Program-made: the position numbers and the translations under genes
DNA from: Tepidanaerobacter sp. EBM-38
GTDB taxonomy: Bacteria; Bacillota; Thermosediminibacteria; Thermosediminibacterales; Tepidanaerobacteraceae
Direction: 5' to 3'
DNA length: 49,404 nucleotides
Assembly (NCBI GenBank): GCA_001896545.1
Contig: MPOT01000024.1
Span: 1 to 49,404, forward strand
In this document: in pieces, positions 10,770 to 18,120 of the stretch
Position numbering within the stretch: the stretch's first letter is position 1
How the letters are laid out: every line of letters starts with the position of its first letter
The notes under the pieces: generated by a model
The model's database searches: none
What the model was told of the DNA's origin: nothing
Seen by the model: only the letters and a program-made list of their open reading frames with translations

Positions 10770-11225
10770 TTAAATAAATATATTGCGATATTCAATAAGT
10801 TCAATGTACATGTTGACCACTATCTGTTTTAAAATATCTTTCTCAAAAGTCTTATATGTCAAGTGGGTATCTATATTATATATAACCTCCATATGAGATT
10901 TTGCCTCAGGAATGGAAACAGAATCAGAAAACATCTCATGGAAAGCAGCATTTTTTACTATGCCATTATAAACGTAGTAAATATCTTCTAAAAACTCTAT
11001 ATCAAACATAACCAAGCCCTTTACTATATCAAAACTTACTTTTTCTACCAAAAAATCAACTTTTTTTATCTTTTCAGGAATATCCGGCAGAGAATTCCTA
11101 ATGGGTAAAAGAAATGAAATATTCTTTTTAGCTACTACCACCGGCAGGCGTACCTCGATAGGGCCGACTGGCCTTGGCGGAACTCTTATGAAATTGTCAG
11201 TGCACTTTGCAACATGTGTAAACAT
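10770..11225 (-). CDS. Single-domain SPOCS/DUF3794-like protein
   Basis: A protein of ~151 residues resembling one SPOCS unit. It begins with a short lead (FTHVAKCTDNFIRVPPRP) and has the strand pattern KVSFDIVKGLVMFDIEFLEDIYYVYNG in its middle. Start chosen at ATG 11225, with AAGGTG about 8 bases upstream; the frame is open to GTG 11234. It follows the GT4 gene closely in the same direction and so ends the glycosyltransferase operon. No signal peptide. Assignment is by pattern resemblance to neighbouring SPOCS genes and is less certain than for them. Confidence 0.55.
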   Translation of the reverse strand: MFTHVAKCTDNFIRVPPRPVGPIEVRLPVVVAKKNISFLLPIRNSLPDIPEKIKKVDFLVEKVSFDIVKGLVMFDIEFLEDIYYVYNGIVKNAAFHEMFSDSVSIPEAKSHMEVIYNIDTHLTYKTFEKDILKQIVVNMYIELIEYRNIFI

Positions 11226-11237
11226 TCTTACCACACC

Positions 11238-12350
11238 TTATCTAAAGACTTGCTTAATTACTTTTTCCCATTTTTGCTTCCAACGCTCAATATCAAAAGC
11301 TTCAGCTACTTTTTTTGCATTTTTGCCCATCCGCTGTCTTTCATCTTCATTGTTAAGGAGATACTCAATGGCTTCTATTAGATTGCTTGAGGTTGGTTTT
11401 ATCAATATTCCATTATAACCGTCGATTATTAAATCAGTTAGGCCTCCAACAGGTGTGGCAATGACGGCACACCCTGAAGCCATAGCTTCCAGGCACGAAA
11501 GGGAAGTCCCTTCAGTTGCTTTAGTAGGAATTAAAGCAATGTCCATTTGTGAGTAAATCTCATACATAATATGCGGGGGCTGCCAGTAGTAATATATGTT
11601 TTTGTTTTCCGATGCCCATTTGAGAGCCTCAGCTTCCAACAAATCAGAATGGCCTCTTCCTACAAAATGAAACTCTATTTTATCGGGATACCTTGATGTC
11701 AGTACTTTGGCGGCATGGCACGCTTCGTTTAAACCTCGTACGGATGTAAGCCGACGAGGGAATATCACTTTTATTTTGTTGCTAGCGTTTCCCCTAGGTT
11801 TCAAACTATTAATATCTGCGAAATTCGGTATATACTCCAGCTTATGAGAGAGGCCGGGCCATGTGGCATTTATCCAATTTATAGTATTTGTATCTACAGA
11901 AACCACTTTTTGAGGACCACTTAACGCAATATGGTATCTTCTAAGCCATTCTTTTTTAGCAGATTCTGTAGGAAGCTGTGAATCAAATTCGGGATAATCC
12001 CAAAAAACCCCGTGGGAAATTGATATACTTTTCTCTAAAACTTGCGGATATGCTAAAAAGGTTACAAAATAAATAGCATAATCTAATTCCATTGCCTGTT
12101 CATGAAAGTGCTGATTTAGGCGTGGGAAAGTCATGAATTCGTTTTTGGTTTCTCGGATTGAATTTATTTGGACACCATGTAAAAGCTCTTTTTGCCATCC
12201 GCTTCCGATCTGCCACCAAGCTACTTTATAACCTAAATCCATCAAAAGCTTAGTTAATTCAAATCCGTACCGTTCTGCTCCACCATATATCATTCTTAGG
12301 CCATCTGGGCTATAAAAATTGGTAGTTAAGATTCCAATCCGCTTTGACAC
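11238..12350 (-). CDS. Glycosyltransferase family 4
   Basis: A 370-residue GT-B fold enzyme that moves a sugar from an activated donor to an acceptor. The N-terminal domain has the GGAERYGFELTKLL acceptor-side motif. The C-terminal domain has FPRRLTSVRGL, FHFVGRGH and the donor-binding EGTSLSCLEAMASG with the E-x7-E pattern, then GVxD-like GGLTDLIIDGYNGILI. No signal peptide; cytoplasmic. The GTG start is preceded by AGGGGGA. It lies in one minus-strand run with a GT2 enzyme, a GT C-terminal fragment and SPOCS genes, so it probably glycosylates a product of this island. Sugar and acceptor cannot be told from sequence. All key residues are present. Confidence 0.92.
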   Translation of the reverse strand: MSKRIGILTTNFYSPDGLRMIYGGAERYGFELTKLLMDLGYKVAWWQIGSGWQKELLHGVQINSIRETKNEFMTFPRLNQHFHEQAMELDYAIYFVTFLAYPQVLEKSISISHGVFWDYPEFDSQLPTESAKKEWLRRYHIALSGPQKVVSVDTNTINWINATWPGLSHKLEYIPNFADINSLKPRGNASNKIKVIFPRRLTSVRGLNEACHAAKVLTSRYPDKIEFHFVGRGHSDLLEAEALKWASENKNIYYYWQPPHIMYEIYSQMDIALIPTKATEGTSLSCLEAMASGCAVIATPVGGLTDLIIDGYNGILIKPTSSNLIEAIEYLLNNEDERQRMGKNAKKVAEAFDIERWKQKWEKVIKQVFR

Positions 12351-12366
12351 ATTATTTCCCCCTATT

Positions 12367-12603
12367 CTAAGATTCTAAAATTAATTCTTTTATTTTTTCA
12401 GCTATACATATAGCTCGCATTTTCCAAGTGCTTTGTTTTGCTATTTCCATTCGTAATTTTATTTTTTCTTGGCTTTTTCCATTATAAACTGCCCAATCAA
12501 GGCATGATACAAAGTCCTCTGGTGTTCTTGCAAGCCTAACATCTGCCAATCCTTCCAACTGGGGCAGATTTGTAGATACCACCAGGTATAGAATATCATA
12601 CAT
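12367..12603 (-). pseudogene. C-terminal stub of a GT-B glycosyltransferase
   Basis: A 78-residue frame that looks like the last quarter of a GT-B transferase: VVSTNLPQLEGLADVRLARTPEDF corresponds to the family's 'PVVSTxLPe...xxvxiAxxxeEF' segment, then IAKQSTWKMRAICIAEKI to the closing helix. The donor-binding and acceptor domains are missing. Its ATG directly abuts the stop of the GT2 gene (TAA-ATG), with GAGGTG nine bases before, so it could still be translated by coupling. It is probably a deletion remnant; a deliberate stand-alone domain acting with the GT2 protein is the alternative. Confidence 0.6.
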
Positions 12604-13353
12604 TTACGAGTACACCTCTTTCAAAAAACTAAGCCGCTTTGCTTCTTGCCATGTTTCTAAATCATTAGACTTTGGTGTTATCATTATGCTTTGAGTATGT
12701 GGCCTGATTTGCCCAAAAATTTTTATATCCTTATCTCGATAAAACAAAAACTTCTTATAATGCTCCTTTGCATCAGCCCAACCAAAATGTTTTATTCTAA
12801 TATCTGAGTAATAAGGTATAAAATTTTCACAGGGCTGTGGGAATCTGCCGCAGTGAATTTCTCTGTTGGGCCAATAATAACTTATATCGGGGTTGTATCT
12901 TATTAAAAAAGGCCAGAATGTAGTCCATGGATTCCAACCTCCGTCTATTCTGTAACAGATTTTGGATGACCAGAAATCAAATACTCTAAAATAAATTGCA
13001 TCATAATATTCTTGGTTTATTAACAAAAGTATTTCATCAATAATTCTGTCTTCAAAAATTTCATCGGCATCAATAGCTAAAATCCAGTTGGGATTTTGCG
13101 CTATTGTTAGTTCCCATAGCTTTGATCTTAAAGCCGACTCATTTTCTTCAAAGATACAATGCTCATTTTTATAAGCTATAACCTTTTCATTTCTGTTGAC
13201 AATTTCAAAGGTATCATCTTCTGACGCATCGTCAAGGACTACTATTTTATCAACCCATTGCGAAAGATGATTTAACACTTCACATAGATGCCGACCCGAT
13301 TCATTTCTTGCAGGCATCATCGCTACAATATTATTCTCACGATGTTTTCCCAT
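12604..13353 (-). CDS. Glycosyltransferase family 2
   Basis: A 249-residue GT-A enzyme. The nucleotide-sugar domain starts at residue ~8 (IVAMMPARNESGRHL), followed by KIVVLDDASEDDT and the metal-binding DADE motif at LAIDADEIFED. The C-terminal half is rich in aromatic residues (GGWNPWTTFWPF, YYWPNREIH) and holds HFGWADAKEHYKKFLFY, which is seen in GT2 enzymes acting in surface-polymer synthesis. There is no membrane segment, so it is cytoplasmic or peripheral. The ATG has AAGGAGAGA upstream. It is the first glycosyltransferase in the run 13353-11238, downstream of the TasA-like gene and separated from it by a hairpin. Confidence 0.9.
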   Translation of the reverse strand: MGKHRENNIVAMMPARNESGRHLCEVLNHLSQWVDKIVVLDDASEDDTFEIVNRNEKVIAYKNEHCIFEENESALRSKLWELTIAQNPNWILAIDADEIFEDRIIDEILLLINQEYYDAIYFRVFDFWSSKICYRIDGGWNPWTTFWPFLIRYNPDISYYWPNREIHCGRFPQPCENFIPYYSDIRIKHFGWADAKEHYKKFLFYRDKDIKIFGQIRPHTQSIMITPKSNDLETWQEAKRLSFLKEVYS

Positions 13354-13372
13354 TCAAATCTCTCCTTGCAAT

Positions 13373-13400
13373 AAGGGCCTTCTCATGAAGGCCCTTTTTT
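13373..13400. terminator. Perfect hairpin between TasA-like and GT2 genes
   Basis: Arms AAGGGCCTTC (13373-13382) and GAAGGCCCTT (13387-13396) around TCAT. The T-run is on the plus strand. On the minus strand, in which the flanking genes are transcribed, the stem is followed by ATTGC, so it is likely a partial terminator that lowers glycosyltransferase expression relative to the TasA-like gene. Confidence 0.6.
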
Positions 13401-13848
13401 ATGAAGTTGCTACAAAAACAAAATCTATTGCCAGGTCAATATCTTGCACAGCATTACCGGCATCTGTAGGTAAAGTAAAATTAAAGCTTACGTCTTCATT
13501 AGCAGTTGTTAAAGTCAACTCCCTGCCGGGGCTGTCTGGCCTATCTATCAGGTCTTCCAGTTTGCCGGCAAACAAATCTGTGCCCCCAACAGCAACACTT
13601 ACATTTAAATTATAGGCTAACAGTGCTGCTAAAGAAGGTGTTGTATCATCATCAGCAGCTTTCCAATCAGCCGTAATAAAATAATATTCGTCAACGGTAC
13701 CCGTATTTGATACATTTATTGTGCCAGAAACTGAATCTCCGGGCAACATTGTGGCTGCGATTACTCCGCTGGCGGGCGATACTTCAATTGAAACAGTTTC
13801 AGTCTGAAGTGTACTGCCTGTAGAACTTGCTGTATAGGTAAAAGCCAT
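13399..13848 (-). CDS. TasA/camelysin-like fibre protein without signal peptide
   Basis: A 149-residue beta-rich protein. The pattern MLPGDSVSGTINVSNTGTVDEYYFITADW followed near the end by FTLPTDAGNAVQDIDLAIDFVFVA matches the TasA/CalY (camelysin, M73-like) fold, in which 'LPxxAGNxyQg...vdfxfxA' closes the domain. Secreted TasA proteins begin with a signal peptide; here the protein starts MAFTYTASSTGSTLQ with none. It would therefore stay in the cytoplasm (possibly the mother cell) or leave by another route. The ribosome site AGGAGGTGATAATGAC is strong. It begins the minus-strand run that leads into the glycosyltransferases, inside the SPOCS island. Family call is by motif and moderately sure. 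Confidence 0.65.
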   Translation of the reverse strand: MAFTYTASSTGSTLQTETVSIEVSPASGVIAATMLPGDSVSGTINVSNTGTVDEYYFITADWKAADDDTTPSLAALLAYNLNVSVAVGGTDLFAGKLEDLIDRPDSPGRELTLTTANEDVSFNFTLPTDAGNAVQDIDLAIDFVFVATS

Positions 13849-13869
13849 GTCATTATCACCTCCTAATAA

Positions 13870-13879
13870 ATTATATTCA
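13870..13879 (-). promoter_or_regulatory. TGAATATAAT motif before the TasA-like gene
   Basis: Identical to the ten bases at 10711-10720. It lies 22 bases before the ATG, close to the ribosome site, so a -10 role would give a very short leader. With the plus-strand copy at 13939-13948 it forms an inverted arrangement across the divergent promoter region. Confidence 0.3.
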
Positions 13880-13938
13880 ATTTAGAATGAAGTGTTACAG
13901 AGTTAAATTTCTGTTTTTATCAACGGTTAGATTAATAT

Positions 13939-13948
13939 TGAATACAAT
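13939..13948 (+). promoter_or_regulatory. TGAATACAAT motif before the small ORF
   Basis: Plus-strand copy of the recurrent motif, one base different, 33 bases before the ATG of the 39-codon ORF. Spacing suits a -10 element. Confidence 0.35.
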
Positions 13949-13980
13949 GAAATAAAAATAGATTTAGGAGGAGCGATAAG

Positions 13981-14100
13981 ATGAGGGGAACATATATAGG
14001 GGGTCAAAGAATGTTGGTTGTGACAGTATATGGTGGTAAGCTAATAATACCTTCAATGGATTTGAGCCTTATACCTATTAGGCTCTATATTTTCAACTGA
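13981..14100 (+). CDS. Small ORF with strong ribosome site, 39 codons
   Basis: ATG 13981 to TGA 14100, preceded by TTAGGAGGAGCGATAAG, one of the best ribosome sites in the window. The product begins MRGTYIGGQRMLVVTVYGG and has a hydrophobic second half (KLIIPSMDLSLIPIRLYIF) that could associate with a membrane or assemble with beta-rich partners. It is the only plus-strand gene between the divergent TasA-like gene and the SPOCS gene at 14196, and the recurrent TGAATACAAT motif lies upstream. No family recognised. The ribosome site and position argue for translation; the short length leaves doubt. Confidence 0.5.
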   Translation: MRGTYIGGQRMLVVTVYGGKLIIPSMDLSLIPIRLYIFN

Positions 14101-14119
14101 GGTTTTTTCTTTATGAATT

Positions 14120-14167
14120 ATAAAAAAAGCGGCAATTCTGCTTTATAAAAAGCAGCTGTAGCCGCTT
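14120..14167 (-). terminator. Terminator of the membrane-anchored SPOCS gene
   Basis: A nested stem: outer arms AAGCGGC (14127-14133) / GCCGCTT (14161-14167), inner arms CTGCTTT (14138-14144) / AAAGCAG (14149-14155). On the minus strand it is followed by a run of T, so it ends the transcript of the gene at 14196-15842. Confidence 0.75.
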
Positions 14168-14195
14168 GCTTTTAACATTTGCTATTGTTATATTG

Positions 14196-15842
14196 TTATG
14201 GCACAGGCACAGCCCCAATGTTTAATCTTACTGTTGACAATACTAACACATCTACCTTCAGCACGACTTTTTCCAACATTTCGGTTTCACTCAGCAATTC
14301 CGTTATTACGCTTTCTATAGTCGGCACCAAGGCTGCATGCATCCCTGGTTCGGCATCGGGTAAATCCACAAAGAAACTGAATTCTACGTCTTCGCCCATT
14401 TCATATTCAATATCGTCGGTGCCGATATAATATATTTGCTTGTGGATTATACCTTGGATGATTACCTTATTTGCAATTATTTGAGCAGTAATTGATGTAA
14501 CCTCTGCATCAACATCCCTTATTTTTTGAGTCGGTTTATCCATTGTTATAATATCTTGCAAAAGAGTTTGACCGGTAGTCTCACCCACCACTTCATCCAC
14601 AAGAATGATTGGCTCTTCTGTTCCTTCGACAATGTTTAGGCTGGTGCTTTGTGTAACTACAACGGAAAATTGAATAACTACTTTTTGCGTTAAATCATTA
14701 CTGTTTTCAAGAGTATAACTAATTGTTTCAATGGTTGATTCTACTTGAACATGCATGCCGGGAGCGGCTCCTTCCACATCTACAAAGAGACTGAAAGGTA
14801 TATCTTCCGCTTGGTGATATTCTATATTGTCAAGTCCTACATAGAATATTTGTTTATGGAGAATTCCTTGAATAATTACCTTATCTGTTATCACATCAGT
14901 TAATATATCTTGCACTACGGCCGTTATTTCGTCAACTTTAAGTGCCGGTTGATTCAGTGTTACCGTTGTTTCAACTATAAGTTGTTGCGAGTTTTGCCCC
15001 TCAATTTCAGATACATAATAAAGCGGTGTTTCTTCTTCTCCTGTTTCAACTTCAAGATTTTGAACATCTGTTACTGTAACAGAAAAAGACAATATGACCT
15101 TCTGGTGCAGAGTTGTTGCATCTAAAAGCGTGAAGGCTACATGTTCCACCACAGGTGTTACGGTTGTGTTCATTCCAGGTAATGCTCCATCTATATCAAT
15201 AAAGTAGCTGATAGGTATAAGTTCTGTCTGATGGTGAACAACTGCGTCCTCTCCAACATAGAATATCTGCTTGTGAAGTGTTCCTTGAATAATGACTTTA
15301 TCCTGTATAACAGTAGTGTTCAGGCTTTCTACCAAAGCTCTTATTTCCTTTACCTTAATTGCACTTTCTTCCAACGTTACGGTGGATTCTACCATTTTCT
15401 GTATAGAACCTTCACCGATTAAAACGGGAACCTTAATTAAAGCCATTTTTTTATCCTCCCTTTTTCCTCCTGTTTGATTAATTCCCAAAACATCTGATAT
15501 ATCTTGTGACACACTGTCATGCGAAGATTCTTCACATAAATCCAATTTTTCATCTTCTGTTTTATTAAAGGACTCTTCTTCGTCATAGTGTGAGCATTGT
15601 TCTTGAATTTCTTCTTGAAATTTTGAACATGATTCTAAATTTTTGTCCTCATCACCTCTTTCTGTATGAATTTCATCGCTCTTGTCAAATACCGTTAAAC
15701 AGTCTAAATTGTCGACGGATTTTGATTGTTGAATCTTAAATTTGCGAAATCCGCCTATAAAATTTTTTGGTTTTACCATGTAATAATAAACTACAAGAAA
15801 CAGTAAAAAAATTATTACAGCAAAGCCTATTAAAATCACCAC
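14196..15842 (-). CDS. Membrane-anchored SPOCS protein with a second internal start
   Basis: A 548-residue protein. Residues 2-24 (VILIGFAVIIFLLFLVVYYYM) are a membrane segment followed by basic residues, so the rest should lie in the cytoplasm. Residues ~45-130 are acidic and low in complexity. Three close SPOCS repeats follow, with cores QDKVIIQGTLHKQIFYVGED, TDKVIIQGILHKQIFYVGLD and ANKVIIQGIIHKQIYYIGTD. The GTG start at 15842 has GGGAAGG touching it, a poor spacing. An internal ATG at 15446 (MALIKVPVLIGEG), just before the first repeat, has a very strong GGGAGGAT seven bases upstream. A soluble 416-residue form is therefore likely to be made as well as, or instead of, the anchored form. 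Inferred to tether or nucleate the SPOCS layer. Confidence 0.78.
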   Translation of the reverse strand: MVILIGFAVIIFLLFLVVYYYMVKPKNFIGGFRKFKIQQSKSVDNLDCLTVFDKSDEIHTERGDEDKNLESCSKFQEEIQEQCSHYDEEESFNKTEDEKLDLCEESSHDSVSQDISDVLGINQTGGKREDKKMALIKVPVLIGEGSIQKMVESTVTLEESAIKVKEIRALVESLNTTVIQDKVIIQGTLHKQIFYVGEDAVVHHQTELIPISYFIDIDGALPGMNTTVTPVVEHVAFTLLDATTLHQKVILSFSVTVTDVQNLEVETGEEETPLYYVSEIEGQNSQQLIVETTVTLNQPALKVDEITAVVQDILTDVITDKVIIQGILHKQIFYVGLDNIEYHQAEDIPFSLFVDVEGAAPGMHVQVESTIETISYTLENSNDLTQKVVIQFSVVVTQSTSLNIVEGTEEPIILVDEVVGETTGQTLLQDIITMDKPTQKIRDVDAEVTSITAQIIANKVIIQGIIHKQIYYIGTDDIEYEMGEDVEFSFFVDLPDAEPGMHAALVPTIESVITELLSETEMLEKVVLKVDVLVLSTVRLNIGAVPVP

Positions 15843-16090
15843 CTTCCCAAAATGCTTTAAAAACGATTAGTCTATGTATTTAATACTTAAAACACTTGTT
15901 AAAAATATTAATTAATTCCGGGTTAATTCCATTATATGAATTCAACTATCTTCCTGTTCCTATTATGCGAATAATTTTCGGAACAGTTATTTTAATAATG
16001 TTATTTTCAATAAATTGTTTTATAAGTCGTAACCGATTTATGTCCACAAGAATAATATAAAGAAAGTTATTTTTTAAAGGGGTGGTTTTT
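15843..16090. other. Divergent intergenic region, SPOCS gene / ABC transporter
   Basis: A/T-rich, 248 bases, divides the minus-strand SPOCS gene from the plus-strand ABC operon. A minus-strand CATATAAT near 15938 could be a -10 element for the SPOCS gene. No riboswitch fold or clear operator was recognised. Confidence 0.35.
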
Positions 16091-17194
16091 TTGAGACGTA
16101 TAGCACTGCTTTTAGTTGCGGTTATGCTGTTTTCGGTACTTGCTGCAGGATGTGGAGGGCAGGCGGTAAAAGAGAAAACCGATAATGTGACATATGAAGA
16201 AGTACAAAAAGAACAAACTGCTGGAAAAAAACCTGAACTTGAACCTCTTTCCCCGCCCGTAAAAGTGACAGTGGGCATGAAGGAGGTTGTTTCCGACGCA
16301 GGAGTGCTCATAGGCATGGCCAAAGGTTATTACGAGGAACTTGGCATTGAAATTGAATCTGTTGCTTTCAATACCGGTCAAGACATGATAAATGCCTTGG
16401 GAGCCGGCCAGCTTGATGTAGGATGTACTGTTACGGCATCTGGGCTATTTAACGCCATTCTCCGAGATATACCGATAAAAATTGTCGGAGACAAAGGTAT
16501 TAATGTCGAAGGCCAGGGATATTATCGTTTAATGATACGAAAAGACTTGGTAGATGAGATAAAAGACTTTAAGGATTTAAGAGGGCGTAAACTTGCTGTA
16601 GTAGGCACCGCTTCTCTTGATGAAATTGCCCTGGACCGAGTACTGAATCAGGGAGGGATGACTACAAATGATGTAGATTTACAAGTCATCAGAAGTTTTC
16701 CTGATATCGTGGCTGCTATGAGCAATAAAAGCATCGATGGAGGCATGGTAATCGAACCCTTTGTAGCTGCCGCTATCGCCAAAGATATTGCGGATCCGTG
16801 GAAAGACCCTTCAGAGTATGATCCTGATGCTCAAACCGCGCTTTTGGTCTATGGAAAGAGCATGCTTGACCGGCCGGAAGTTGCTAACCGTTTCATGGTT
16901 GCTTATATTAAAGCCATAAGAGATTACAATGATGCCTTTTTTAAAAACATAAACAAAGACGAAATCATATCAATTCTTGCAGAGTATTCAGTTGTAAAAG
17001 AGAAGGAGCTCTATGAAAAAATGTACCCTGTTGGTTTTAATCCCGATGGTTTCGTAAGAATGAAAGGTATCCAAATGGATCTTGACTGGTATAAACAAAG
17101 AGATTTGTTAAAAGGAGAATTAGAGGCCGAAGATGTAGTAGACAACAGCTATGCCGAATATGCTGTTGAAATATTGGGAAGATACTCCGAATAG
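16091..17194 (+). CDS. NitT/TauT-type ABC transporter substrate-binding lipoprotein
   Basis: Start TTG 16091 with AAAGGGGTGG six bases before it. Residues 1-20 are a lipoprotein signal (RRIALLLVAVMLFSVLAAGC, lipobox AAGC), so the protein is tethered outside the membrane. The body is of the NMT1/SsuA type: VTVGMKEVVSDAGVLIGMAKGYYEELGI at the start, GAGQLDVGCTVTASGLFNAIL, then DLRGRKLAVVGTASLDEIALDRVL and a second lobe. This family binds sulfonates, nitrate, thiamine precursors or similar small molecules; which one cannot be read from sequence. It leads a three-gene operon. A hairpin after it probably protects its transcript so that more binding protein than permease is made. Confidence 0.88.
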   Translation: MRRIALLLVAVMLFSVLAAGCGGQAVKEKTDNVTYEEVQKEQTAGKKPELEPLSPPVKVTVGMKEVVSDAGVLIGMAKGYYEELGIEIESVAFNTGQDMINALGAGQLDVGCTVTASGLFNAILRDIPIKIVGDKGINVEGQGYYRLMIRKDLVDEIKDFKDLRGRKLAVVGTASLDEIALDRVLNQGGMTTNDVDLQVIRSFPDIVAAMSNKSIDGGMVIEPFVAAAIAKDIADPWKDPSEYDPDAQTALLVYGKSMLDRPEVANRFMVAYIKAIRDYNDAFFKNINKDEIISILAEYSVVKEKELYEKMYPVGFNPDGFVRMKGIQMDLDWYKQRDLLKGELEAEDVVDNSYAEYAVEILGRYSE

Positions 17195-17205
17195 GTAATA
17201 TATGC

Positions 17206-17234
17206 GGCCGAAAATCGAATACCGGTTTTCGGCC
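17206..17234 (+). terminator. Intercistronic hairpin after the binding-protein gene
   Basis: Arms GGCCGAAAA (17206-17214) and TTTTCGGCC (17226-17234) with a partly paired interior. No T-run follows; more likely a 3'-end stabiliser or attenuator than a full terminator. Confidence 0.6.
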
Positions 17235-17260
17235 AACTTGATGAAAAGAGGAGAAATACC

Positions 17261-18115
17261 ATGAGCTTATTGGAAGAACATGTTTATAAAAACATTGAAC
17301 AGATGAATATTGTTATTAAAGAAGAAGAGCGCAAACCCAAGACAAAATTGATAAATAAAGCGATTATATTAAAATTCCTGACTTTTTTATCCCCGTCATT
17401 GCTCTTGGTATTATGGGAGTTGTTCGCACGATGGGGGCTTATTGATGTTCGATTGTTTTCAAGCCCTGTAATGATTTTTAAAACTATGATTCCAATGCTT
17501 TATTCCGGGGAACTTTTGTATCACACTCTTATCAGTGCTCAAAGAATACTGCTGGGATTTATAGCCGGAGCTGTGCCTGGGGTAGTCCTAGGTTTATCAA
17601 TGGGACTTTTTCCACCGGTAAGGGCCAGTCTTATGCCTATGGTAGCAGTCACCTTCCCAATTCCGAAACTGGCGATTATGCCGCTGATTCTTATTATTTT
17701 TGGCCTAGGTGAAACGTCGAAAATATTTACCATAGCCATTGGTGTATTCTACCTAGTCCTAATAAATACAATGGCGGGTGTATTAAATATTGATGAAATA
17801 TATCTTGACATAGCAAAAAACTTTGGAGCAAGCCCTTTTCAGTTTTACACAACGGTGGCTTTTCCCGGAGCACTGCCCATGATATTTGCAGGCTTTAAGC
17901 TAGGCATGGGTACTGCATTGCTGCTGATAGTAGCAGCAGAGCTTTCGGCAGCAAAAGCGGGAGTTGGGTGGATGGTCTGGCGAGCATATGACATGTTCGA
18001 TATTGAGAAAATGTTTGTAGCTCTTATTACAATGGCTTTCTTAGGATATATTTTCTCATGTCTTTTAGATATTGCGGAAAAAATTGTTATACCTTGGGCA
18101 AACAACAGGAGGTGA
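17261..18115 (+). CDS. ABC transporter permease (SsuC/TauC family)
   Basis: A 284-residue inner-membrane protein with about six hydrophobic segments beginning at residue ~33 (LKFLTFLSPSLLLVLWELFARWG). The coupling loop to the ATPase is visible as the EAA-like segment DIAKNFGASPFQFYTTVAFPGALPMIFAGF. ATG with GAGGAGAAAT upstream. It overlaps neither neighbour but ends 5 bases before the ATPase start, with the ATPase ribosome site inside its own last codons. Confidence 0.92.
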   Translation: MSLLEEHVYKNIEQMNIVIKEEERKPKTKLINKAIILKFLTFLSPSLLLVLWELFARWGLIDVRLFSSPVMIFKTMIPMLYSGELLYHTLISAQRILLGFIAGAVPGVVLGLSMGLFPPVRASLMPMVAVTFPIPKLAIMPLILIIFGLGETSKIFTIAIGVFYLVLINTMAGVLNIDEIYLDIAKNFGASPFQFYTTVAFPGALPMIFAGFKLGMGTALLLIVAAELSAAKAGVGWMVWRAYDMFDIEKMFVALITMAFLGYIFSCLLDIAEKIVIPWANNRR

Positions 18116-18120
18116 GCGTA

